DNA of 64,000 nucleotides. Source: Bombus terrestris. Lineage: Eukaryota; Arthropoda; Insecta; Hymenoptera; Apidae. Each line of letters starts with the position of its first letter. Positions within the stretch are counted from its first letter, which is position 1. The notes under the pieces are model-generated. The model searched no databases and was not told the DNA's origin. It saw only the letters and a program-made list of their open reading frames with translations. A program made the translations under genes and the position numbers. Location of the stretch: contig NC_063286.1 in assembly GCF_910591885.1 (NCBI RefSeq), positions 3,038,001 through 3,102,000 of the forward strand, written 5' to 3'. This document shows positions 50,211 through 60,190 of the stretch, piece by piece.

Positions 50211-51145
50211 GAATTTGCACTTGCTCTGGCCATTGTCAACGGTGTGGCCAACAGTTGTCACGTATCCGAAACATCGTCCATTGAAAGTTTCATGTGAAAA
50301 GCATGTGACACGTTGTAGGAGGCTGGAGGCCGATGTTTCTCGTTTCCTCTGTCAGGAGTATCGCTTTACCTCGTACTGGAAGATGAATTTCCAGACGAAG
50401 CACGACCTTGCATCTCGCAGCGTGCACATGGTGAAGCGTAGGCAAGGCTTTAACGCGTCTGTCTGACCTGGCAATAAATCAAAGAAGGGAACCGGTGAAG
50501 TTTGATGAACGTTGGGGCCGGCAACGATACAGGTGACCTCGTTGCGCTGGCCACCGATTTAAAGTAGGTGCCCAGGTATATTCCCTTTGGTTTTGCATAA
50601 CTCCTGCCAACCCCTTGTAACCAGCAAACCCTTCTCAAGCTTCTGTCTGTCGAAATGGGAGCAGTTTTCCTTGTTCTGCGAGCCTTCGGCCAGCCAACAG
50701 TGAAAAGAAAAACAGCAGAAGCGTAAACAGTCGCTGTTTCGGTCTTCACTGGCACCCTGCGGTCATCGTAAAACCTGATCGCGCGATTCGCTCTGCTTCA
50801 GTTACGTTGAATGCCGGACACCCTCGGAAGTCTTTGCGGATTCACCGGGAACAGGGTCCGAAAGAAAGTTTGCGGATGTGGCGCGACTTTACGTGAAATC
50901 CTCCGGCTTTTCGCCCCGTTGCATCATCACCGGCTCCTCGTTCTTTTCCACCGCGATTCACCGACAGTCGGCCATTGCCGGTCGGCTAACCGCGATGGAT
51001 CAAATCTTCCGTTTACTTTCTTCTCTTCAGATCGTTGACGTGAAAGCGCGACGATCGCGAGAATCTATGCGAACCGGTTTTTACGACGGTCAATGACTGT
51101 TTTAACCCCTTAATCTACGATTTACGTTCGAGAATTTTCGGCCGG
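50211..51145. other. Unique non-coding DNA, GC-richer
   Basis: Frames up to 101 codons overlap on both strands without a recognisable domain. 50870-51010 is CpG-rich. Confidence 0.5.
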
Positions 51146-51570
51146 AAACGATCTCTACTGCGGGCTATGCTCGTAGTATTTGCGTTTGGCCCGATCATCT
51201 ACTACGGGCTATGCCCGTAATATTTATGTTTGGTCCGATCATCTATTTTGGGCGAACTGTGCTTATAATAATTACGTTTGGCTCGATTATCGTACTACGG
51301 GCTATGCCCGTAGTGTTTACATTTGGTCCGATCATCTATTTTGGGCGAACTGTGCCTATAATAATTACGCTTGACTCGATTATCGTACTACGGGCTATGC
51401 CCGTAATAATTACGTTTGGCCCGATCATCATACTACGGACTATGCGGTCCGATCGTCTACCACGGACTATGCCTGTAATAATTACGTTTGGTTCGATTAT
51501 CGTACTATGAGCTATGCCCGTAATAATTACGTTTGGACCGATCAGCGTACTACGGATTATGCCCGTAGTT
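51146..51570. repeat. Minisatellite with a palindrome in most units
   Basis: Two alternating half-units of about 40-48 bp are seen: one with TACGGGCTATGCCCGTA and GTTTGGYCCGATCAT, the other with TATTTTGGGCGAACTGTG and ATAATTACGTTTGGCTCGAT. The first carries a perfect hairpin; the best example is 51294-51314 with 9-bp arms ACTACGGGC / GCCCGTAGT and a TAT loop. Frames open through the repeat on plus (51180-51374, 51211-51510) are hydrophobic, repetitive and composition-driven. Confidence 0.9.
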
Positions 51571-51689
51571 GCAGGTTAAGGTGTTAGCACACTGTACAGG
51601 GTGGCTGATGATCGAATTGTAAGTGAAATTTCATCATTGAAGTTCTTATCTTTATTGGAACAAGTTTTAAATATTTCACATGAGTTTCA

Positions 51690-51792
51690 ACGCGTATTGT
51701 TCATGTTATAGTGCCACGCCAGAATAATTTATTTATAATTCTCAATGAGAATTGATTGTAAAATTCTTCCAAATAAAAGAAGAAAAAAAGTT
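51690..51792. repeat. Short dispersed repeat, member 2
   Basis: Matches 50085-50210: TATAGTGCCACGCCAGAATA, an inverted ATTCTCAATGAGAAT core, then TTCCAAATAAAAGAAG. An ACAGGGTGGCTGATGATCG segment near 51597 lies just upstream. Family unidentified. Confidence 0.6.
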
Positions 51793-52334
51793 TCAAGTAA
51801 ATTTTCTTCGGTTCTTTTTTTTTTTAATCTAAAACAATAAGGAACAATTGGAAAGTTGCGGGAGTTTGGGAAACTGTGACGTAGATAAGGAAATGAATGG
51901 AAGAATATTGTTTTCCGAAGAGGCAGGCGTTCGTCCGTTTTGCGTAAATAATTAGCTGTTGGTTGGTTTGGATGTGCGTTCGTATGAAACCGAAGCGAAT
52001 ATTTTGCGAAGATAACAAGCGATATAATAAGCGCGAAATTATAGCGTCGAGGCGCATAATTATTATAACAACTTCCTCGCAATTTTCCGTGATAGCTGTG
52101 CGATCTCACGTCCCGAAACGAGTTCTCAACGCATTTTTCATTCGATCCATCCTGCGTTTAAAAAATTCCTTCTATGGATTCTTAGCCTTATGTTTGTTGC
52201 CTATGAAACACCGACGACTCCCAAGCCAGGAGAATGGAAAATCGAAAGAATAGAAGAAAGAGCAACTGTTCCAAGATGTGCAAAAAGATCAAAGTTTCAC
52301 TTTTAGCTTCGCCAATGTTATTTTCTATCGTAGC
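51793..52334. other. Unique non-coding DNA
   Basis: A poly-T run is at 51814-51825. The 126-codon minus frame (51729-52109) starts inside the neighbouring repeat and overlaps other frames; not recognised. Confidence 0.5.
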
Positions 52335-52695
52335 GCACGATAGTATGGGCCATGGTGCGCATAAATTGATCGCACATTGTCATCCGTAGCTTGCGTTTGA
52401 TATTGTGCTGCAACATGGTATAGCTAACTCCCGTTCAGTTAGCTAGGAATATCATGATATGAGCAATTTCTACATGTCACCAATATCGTCGGTCACAATC
52501 TATGGAAACTAAGTGACTGCGGATTTTGTCATTAGCATCTAATGACACTTAGTTGCCAAGCACTTAGGTGCCAAGCCAACAGATCGAATCCTCCACCCGC
52601 CCACTGCAAATGAAGCTACGTGTAGCAATGAAAAAATAACATCTGACTCGCCTGTTTTGCCCAATTTATGCGCACCATGGCCCATACTGTCGTGC
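52335..52695. mobile_element. 361-bp non-autonomous DNA element with 33-bp terminal inverted repeats
   Basis: Termini 52335-52367 and 52663-52695 are reverse complements with one mismatch in 33 (start GCACGATAGTATGGGCCATG). Inside are nested perfect hairpins: TAGCTAACT / AGTTAGCTA near 52421-52445, AACTAAGTG (52507-52515) with CACTTAGTT (52546-52554), and within that GTCATTAG-CAT-CTAATGAC (52528-52546). No transposase frame and no obvious target duplication are seen. It is a MITE or foldback element of unrecognised superfamily. Confidence 0.8.
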
Positions 52696-54469
52696 TTCAT
52701 TTTCGAAAGAAAAATTCTGCTGGACAGGCTTGGAACGAGAAACGTAGACGAAGATAGTCGGAAAACGCAGCTACAGAATAGACAGCTGCGTAATGGAAGG
52801 AGAAAGGTTCTCAGGCGAGTGGATGGCAGAAGGAGGAAACGTCCAATTGACGGCGGACGAGCGTCGAAACGCGTGCGGAAAAAGAGGATCGTTCGGCTTG
52901 CGATCGGTCGGCGGGCGCGAGGCTGGCGAAAAAATTGCGTGCCAGGTTGCTGGAAAAATTACGTATTCTCGGTAGACAGATGATTTTCGCGCCGTTACCA
53001 GCGACGCCTCCGGCTTAATTCGCCAAGACACGCGAAAGCGCGCGCTAGACGATGCATAATTCCCGCCGCTCGCTGAATATGTACATTTTTATCAAGCACA
53101 GCCGATTCGGCTTGAAAACTTCGGCGACGTCCTGACGGCGCGGCAGGGCAAACCAACGAGGGGCCAGAATTAACGACGCCATGTTGGTTCGCTGGAATCA
53201 GCGTGGTAATTCCTCTTATTGGCAACGCATACTCCCTTAATTCGCCATCGCTTTCTCTTTCTGAATATTTTACAAATTCCCAGACGAAGTATCTCGTTCT
53301 TTGCGTTCCTTCTTTCTGGTTGGTTAACTTCTTCCTTTGTTATGTCACGTTCGTGCGTAGGAGGGAAAGAAACGGAGGACTTGGAACCGTAGCAAGGTCG
53401 TTTAATCCATTGCCATTTTCCAGAAAATATCTAAGTATGACAATGAACGAATTAATCGAATGGAAAGGAGAGAAGAGAATAGAAGGAAAATAGAAGAGTG
53501 CAATGTAGAGTAAGAAACTATATAAAGTACAGTTAACGTAAATGTAGCTTATAGTTGTTTAGTTTCAGCAGATCCATGTATCACCAAAAGGAAAATATCG
53601 TGCTAAATGAAAAGAATTAATGGCACTTTTTCAAATTGTGAAAATAAAGTTAGAACCGAGGTATGAAATCTTGACGTATAAAACTGTGACTTTCAGTCTC
53701 TTTAAACATGAACCGCCTGATCAATCTCATAAATTTAGAAATAAAGAAAAATGATAATGTCATCAAGATTTGTCTTGTTTCTGCTATCTGCTAACGTTAA
53801 CGCGTTGTCCTTTTAAAAAGTTGCACCACTGATCGATAATAGTGTACGGTTTAACTCGATGACAGGTAACGATCTAGTTTTTGAATTATGATGGTGCTAG
53901 AACCGGTGGTGCAACACGTCAAAATTCATCTGGCAGACGCGAATCGTAATGGCTGATAAGGTGAATAAAACAATTTGTATGAGTTAGCACGGTGATGAAT
54001 GAAGGTAAATGGTTCGAGACAGAAGGTGGGAGGTTTCGCTGCGGACGCAACGCCGCGCCTCTAATAATGATAAATGAATAAGTAGCCAAATCGGCCTCTA
54101 CAAAGGGCTCATTGATTCGATTTGATTGATGATTCCACAGAGTCTTTGTATTTCGGTTGCCGATGGAAACCACGAGCGTAGTACGCCTCCCTTGTTGTGA
54201 AACACAACACGTTATTGTGACGGCAGCGTCCATTATCGAGTTGACGCCCGATTCTCTGGAACGGCCGTAACGAAGTTATCGGTAATTTATGGAAAAATGA
54301 CACGAGACTGTGAAATTTCTGGATAATTCATTTTCTGGTAAATTTAAATATTTTGAGTTCTATTTGTGCGGTATATAATTTAGAAGTAGCTTCGAGTACT
54401 TACAATGACTGAAGGTATTTGAGCTCTTGAAAACTTGTAACAATATCATTACAATGTGGAAAATCTTCT
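52696..54469. other. Unique non-coding DNA
   Basis: 52790-53200 is CpG-rich and contains a CGCCATGTTGG string at 53177-53187. Frames of 60-108 codons overlap on both strands. 53500-53900 is AT-rich without repeats. Confidence 0.5.
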
Positions 54470-55650
54470 TAGGTTTTGTTGGTGTTGAAGCAACTGCTTT
54501 GAGAAAAATTGTACATCTTTATTTGTGTGTATCTGTGACCTGAGGACCGCTATTAAGCAGAAAATAGAATTTAGTGAGACAAAAATGTCGTAAATAAGGA
54601 GAGGTACATATTATTGTGCCCTTGAATATGAATTATGTTTTGGGTTACAAGGTGTGGAAACAAAAGAGCTATAAGTAGGTTTCTATTGTTGTTTCTTGTA
54701 GCCTTCAGCTACAGCTATAAGGTTAACCTTTTTGGCAATGTCCTTCTGCTGTAAATAAATGAACCTGCTCAATATTATTTCATTGTATTGTAACACTAAG
54801 AGAATAAGGATCTGGATCAGCATAAACTTGTACATTATACTTGTTTACTTCAATTTATTTTCCTATTACAAATTCATCCACTTATTCTTCTACCAATCAA
54901 TCTTATGAAGAATCCTAAGAGTAGGACCAACCTATCAAAATGGATAATAACAAACCCACACATTATTATTTAAATTAGTATTCTAAAGCATAAATAGGAT
55001 GTCTTAAAATAAATGAAAAAGCCAAACATTCTAAGTGTACCCTGTGGGTATAATCAAATAGAAATTGTTCAAAGCTTTATGAAAAATCTGAAGAGTAAGA
55101 CCAACCTATCAAAATGGATAATAACAAACCCACACATTATTATTTAAATTAATATTCTAAATCATAAATATGATGTTTTAAAATAAATGAAAAAGCCGAA
55201 CATTCTAAGTGTACCCTGTGGGTATAATCAAACAGAAAATGTAAACACAGATTATTCAAAGCTTCATGAAAAATCCAACCTATCAAAATGGATAATAACA
55301 AAGCCATACATTATTATTTAAATTAATATTCTAAAGCATAAATAGAATGTCTTAAAATAAATAAAGAAGCCAAACATTCTAAGTGTACCCTGTGTTTATA
55401 ATCAAATAGAAAATGTTACTTAAATACAGATTGTTCAAAGCTTTGTGAAAAATCTGAACCTTCTTAGCAATGTCCTTTTGCTGTAAATACATGAACGTGC
55501 TTCCTATTATTCCATTGTATTGTAACACTAAGAGAGTGTGGATCAGCATAAACCTATACATTACACTTACAATTATACCTTTATTTATTTCAATATATTT
55601 TCCTATTACAAATTCACCCACTCGTTCTTCTATAATCATGCTCAACAATT
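54470..55650. repeat. Composite block repeat, copy 3 (A, B', expansion, A', B')
   Basis: 54480-54830 matches block A of 27345-27690 (GGAGAGGTACATATTATTGT, GTGGAAACAAAAGAGC). It is followed by one B-type satellite unit (54835-54905). Then come three units of about 185 bp (54905-55455) with CCAACCTATCAAAATGGATA, ACATTATTATTTAAATTA and TAAGTGTACCCTGTGGGTAT, not seen in the other copies. The tail of block A recurs at 55457-55550 and a second B unit ends the region. Blocks C, D and E are absent. Confidence 0.78.
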
Positions 55651-57105
55651 AACATACTCGTAAGATACGAGTATTGCGATTACATTGGTAAAATATGGGA
55701 CCATTCTGAAAACGTGTGTAGAATAAGTCGTTCGATGAAATCAAAAAATTAGTACACAGCTCGAATAGCAGTCTTGAGCATATAATTAGCGTTGAAGATG
55801 AAAGCCACTAAAAACATTACGGCTTATTAATGCGATAAATAATTGAACGTTCAAATAATTATTGCCAGTAATATCCATAAAAGGTTTCCTACAGGTGTCC
55901 ATTATATATAAAATGACAGTACTTACATCGACAAATAATATCTACCGTATGGAGAGAAAAAGGATATTTCTGTGTCAGAAAACTAATTGAAACGTCATCA
56001 AGTAACCATATAAGTTCAAAGCGTTCAGCATTGGCGCGTGTAAACCAGAAGATGAACAGTCCAACCTGAATTCATTAATTCATTCAACGATATATTCGTC
56101 AGACGGTACCATAGTCCGAATGAGTTTGCTTATCTGACTTTGTGAAGGGATACGCATCATGGCGTCGATGATTCGTCTCTTCGTGCATGCAATTATTAAC
56201 ACGGATCGCGACGTGTAATCGGATCTTATCGAATTTCCTAATCTGCATCGTTTAAAAACCGGTGGTCAGACGCGACTCATTAGATTCGTGGCCGTTATTT
56301 TCACACCGATAACGCGGCTCATCCAACAACTTGATACGCTTCACCTGTCGCCTGCCGAAGTAACCAAGCATTCTGGGTAATTCATCTGCAAGAGAAACGA
56401 TCCGAGATGCCGTTAAAAGCTGCGTCCACCCTAATTAATTTGCCCGGCGAATAAATTTCCACGTTCGACGAATCGGTAATTAGCGTCAATATCGCGATGA
56501 GTAACGCGAACGCCGGCTTCCGTTGATTTTTCTCCCACTGTAAACAAGACGAAACATAAATTAGCGGATCTCTAGCGTTTCGTTAGAAATTAATGCAGCT
56601 CACTGACTGTAACCTAACCAGAGACGCGACTCCAAATGTTTCCATCGAACTGAATTCGCATGCTGTTGTCACGCGATACTTTTGCCCCATCTTGTTTGCT
56701 CGGCAGATTATTTTCGTTTGTTGACAGAGCCACGCGCGGATTCCACTCTGCTTCGATGTATTGTTTTTATCAAGTAAACAATTGCGTTCGTCGCGCGTGT
56801 TCAAAAACACGCGAGTTTCGCACGAGTGCGCATCGAGGCTCGCTATAGGCTTCAATGCCTCGATAACGAATGAACTCCATAAATAAATTTTTGCCCCGTC
56901 ACCGATGCTATTAATAGGTTATGGTTGACGCTCGATTATTCTGTGGCTCGGATGGAATTAGGATTATGAATCATCCACATGGTTATTTTATTCTACTTTC
57001 TGTTTGTTTAAGCCAGTGCCTTCAAATACGAACGTGGAATAATTACCACGATTCAAAAAATTAAGACTATATTTAACTAACATTAATGATGAAAATTCCC
57101 TAGAT
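55651..57105. other. Unique non-coding DNA
   Basis: No element ends or plausible exons. The longest frame is 90 codons (56583-56855, minus) and is overlapped by a plus frame. Confidence 0.5.
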
Positions 57106-57375
57106 GGGAGGATGAAGTGGAAGGACAAAGGAATACTGGCGAGATTCAGACGTGGAAACGAGACCAAAGCAAGGGAACACTGAGAAAAAAGATGCAGACT
57201 GTGTGAAAGGAAAGGAGGAAACCTGAGACACGTAATAGAAGAATGTGAAATAACGGGAGGATCAAAGGACATAGGAGAAACGGTAAATGAGACGGCAGAA
57301 GGTTTAACAGAACCGAAAGCAATAATTGAGAAGAGGAAAGCAAAGGACAGGAAGAAGACACAGCAAGGAGACTAA
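57106..57375 (+). pseudogene. LINE ORF2 C-terminus with zinc-knuckle motif, interrupted
   Basis: In frame with the TAA at 57373, the translation has RMKWKDKG, FRRGNETKAREH, a TGA stop at 57181-57183, then CRLC and HVIEEC. The Cys/His codons are at 57193, 57202, 57229 and 57244, giving CX2CX8HX4C, the C-terminal knuckle typical of many insect LINE ORF2 proteins. It ends shortly after a Lys/Asp-rich tail. Only about 90 codons of the protein remain, so it cannot be active. It preserves the knuckle that copy 1 has lost. Confidence 0.75.
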
Positions 57376-57515
57376 AGCCCGAAATTGTGATAGTGTTTAC
57401 TCATTTGCGGTTAATTTGTAGTTTCCAGTTTTAGTTTTTACAGATAGAATAATTAAGGCAGTACGATAGAATAGAGTGGAAATGAGTGAAATGAGTGGAG
57501 GTGATAAAAAGAAAT
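57106..57515 (+). mobile_element. 5'-truncated LINE, copy 3
   Basis: Plus-strand copy of the family at 35133-36640. It begins at GGGAGGATGAAGTGG inside ORF2, runs through the ORF2 stop at 57373-57375 and continues in the shared 3' region (CAGAATAATTAAGGCAGT-type sequence near 57444). Similarity fades after about 57515. Confidence 0.72.
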
Positions 57516-58547
57516 AACGAAAACCCATATTGGTGAATTTTATACGGTGCAAATTAGATTGAGGTTAGGTCTTCTTCTCTTTCATTTTTACGAGTTGTTA
57601 TCGACACACGATTCACCTGCACGGTTCGCCTCTGAGAAATGATGACACGATAACGCGGGGAATTGTGTCAGGGATGCTGATAGATAAGAAACACGAATGT
57701 AACGGAAAAAATGGACACGCCGAAGAATTGTTGAGCGCCGGCTTGGAATGACGAACCGGGTAGAAGATCAGAGGGTTTTCGTGGCAGAGTGATTGGTGGC
57801 AGCTGTTAGTTTAATCATCGCGCATTAGCCGAACTACCCCTTAGCCGGAGGCCTCGCCCACTTTCACCCTCGGATTCCGCGTTGTTCGTATCGTTCGGTC
57901 GCCTCTGTCAGCTTTGTTCCGCTCTCATTTGTTTTATTCAGAGTTCGCGATACACGTCGCCGTTTGTCACCGGCCACTCTTTTCGCGTTTCCGGTCACTC
58001 GCCTCGACCAATCGCGCGCGTCCTACCCGTTGTCCGTCATTTTTGTATTTTCCAGCGCCGTCAGCCCCAAACGCTCGCCATTTTCCAGCAAATTTCTCAA
58101 GTAGAAACCTGTTGTCTCTTTTTCTCGTTTACAATGCAGATTCAGGCGACAGTTGTTTCCTGTAATATTACGATAATAATGGAAGGAGCTTTCTCTTGAT
58201 ATTTGGATTATTGTCGTCGTATTGTTGTAACGATTCAACGAAGAGCTGATCGAGAAAGCGTTTTATACGACAACTTGAACGTGGATATTTATGCAAATTC
58301 GTATTTTTATGAACGTAAACGTAACGAAGAAATACAGTGTCGTGTAAATAGAGGTTCGTTTTGGCTATTAAAGGTTGTAGCTTGTATTTTGAATGTTTGA
58401 TGTATTTCCATATTGATTGCACTCTGCTCTATAAAAGTTCCCATAAAATAAGAATAAAAAATTAATAAACATTCAATAATAACGCAGTGATTTGAAAAAT
58501 ACGATATATAGTTTTGTAGAATAATAACGCGTTTAATTACAATAAAT
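57516..58547. other. Unique non-coding DNA
   Basis: 57730-58090 is GC- and CpG-rich. Overlapping frames of 71-105 codons on both strands are not recognised. Confidence 0.5.
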
Positions 58548-58596
58548 TTAACTGACTGGGTCAGAATTGACCCAGCCCTCGTCATACGAGGATTAA
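58548..58596. repeat. TTAA-flanked double hairpin, piggyBac-like microelement
   Basis: TTAA at 58548-58551 and at 58593-58596 enclose 41 bases with two perfect hairpins: CTGGGTCA-GAAT-TGACCCAG (58556-58575) and CCTCGT-CAT-ACGAGG (58577-58591). TTAA target sites are a hallmark of piggyBac-type insertion, and CCCTCGT-type ends resemble TTAACCCTCG at 5171. Relation to array II is an inference from the GTCA..TGAC motif. Confidence 0.6.
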
Positions 58597-59205
58597 CACG
58601 ATAAACATATTTGTGTTCGAAAGAATGTAACAGATCTTCCTAGGTTTCTTTTAGCAAGAGATATTTCATTTCTTTTGTTTCTGGTGTCGTCTACAACCAC
58701 AGACAACGAAAACCTATAAAGCTGTTAGAACGTTTTGTTTTTCCACGCGAGGGATGAAGCGATCTGGGAACTGTTCGTGGTCGAAGTTAAAGCAGAATTT
58801 CCAGATCTCGTCGACCTGGTTTTTGCGCGAATACGCTGTTAAGTGTGTCACAGTAGAATCTTCGTTGGGACGCGTTTCCCGCGTTTTCGAATTTACGAGG
58901 TGGCGCGTCGCGTATGAAAAGAAATCGAAGAGAAGAACCGTAGAAAGAAGGTCGGCTGGCAAGAACAATGATGAATGTGACAAACTTCGAGACTCGTTGG
59001 CAAGTTCAGTGGAAAAGTTGCGCACCGGCTAAACCTGCGTCCCGATGCTTTTCCACATTTTTCCATCGTTTAATTATCCTGCAAAATAAGCCAAAACATC
59101 GACGCTTTGAGTAACATATTTACCATTTGATTTTCAGAAATTTTGGAATTTCGAAGTTTACTCGATGTCATCAGGTTATTATATATAGAGGCTGCGAATG
59201 ATTTT
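58597..59205. other. Unique non-coding DNA
   Basis: Two opposed frames of about 100 codons (58714-59025 minus, 58754-59032 plus) share the same stretch; neither is recognised. Confidence 0.5.
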
Positions 59206-60190
59206 TATAACAAGTATAGTGATTTCCATCCTTAGTTATTCAAACGAGTTGTTAACATTGAATATTTTGTATACTTTATACTTGTACATTCTAATCTCCT
59301 ACAATTATATACATATTATTAACATTACAACTAACACAGTCAAATTGACTTGTTTTACAATTTTATTTTAAAATTCCTACTTTGTGTTATAGTATAGTAT
59401 AGTGATTTCCATCCCTAATTATTCAAATGAGTTCTTAACATTGAATATTTTGTACATTTTAATCTCCTACAATTATAAAAACATTAACACTAGAACTAAC
59501 ACTCCAGTCAAATTAACTTGTTTTACAATTTTATTTTTAAATTCCTACTTTGTGTTATAGTATAGTATAGTGATTTCCATCCCTAATTATTCAAATGAGT
59601 TCTTAACATTGAATATTTTGTACATTTTAATCTCCTACAATTATATACACATTATTAACATTACAACTAACACATCAGTCAAATTGATTGGTTTTACAAT
59701 TTTATTTTAAAATTCCTACTTCATGTTATGGTGTACTATAGTGATTTCCATCCTTAATTATTCAAATGAGTTCTTAACATTGAATATTTTGTACATTTTA
59801 ATCTCCTACAATTATATACACATTATTAACATTACAACTAACACACCAGTCAAATTGATTGGTTTTACAATTTTATTTTAAAATTCCTACTTCATGTTAT
59901 GGTGTACTATAGTGATTTCCATCCTTAATTATTCAAATGAGTTCTTAACATTGAATATTTTGTACATTTTAATCTCCCATAATTGTATAAACATTTAGAG
60001 AACATTAACACTAGAACTAACACAACAGTTACATTGACTGGTTTTACAATTTTATTTGAAAATTCCTACTTTGTGTTATGGTGTACTATAGTGATTTCTA
60101 TCCTTAATTATTCAAATGAGTTGTTAACACTGAATATTTTGTATACTTTATACTTGTACATTTTAATCCCCACAATTGTATAAGCATTTG
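59206..60190. repeat. Array II, locus 3: about six 168-183 bp units
   Basis: The GTGATTTCC mark is at 59221, 59404, 59572, 59743, 59914 and 60093. The two units spanning about 59640-59980 are nearly identical, so this copy has homogenised recently. Shared segments are CAAATTGACTTGTTTTACAA, TTCCTACTTTGTGTTATAGT and TTAACATTGAATATTTTGTA. The left edge cuts into a monomer at GTATAGTGATTTCC. Confidence 0.92.
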
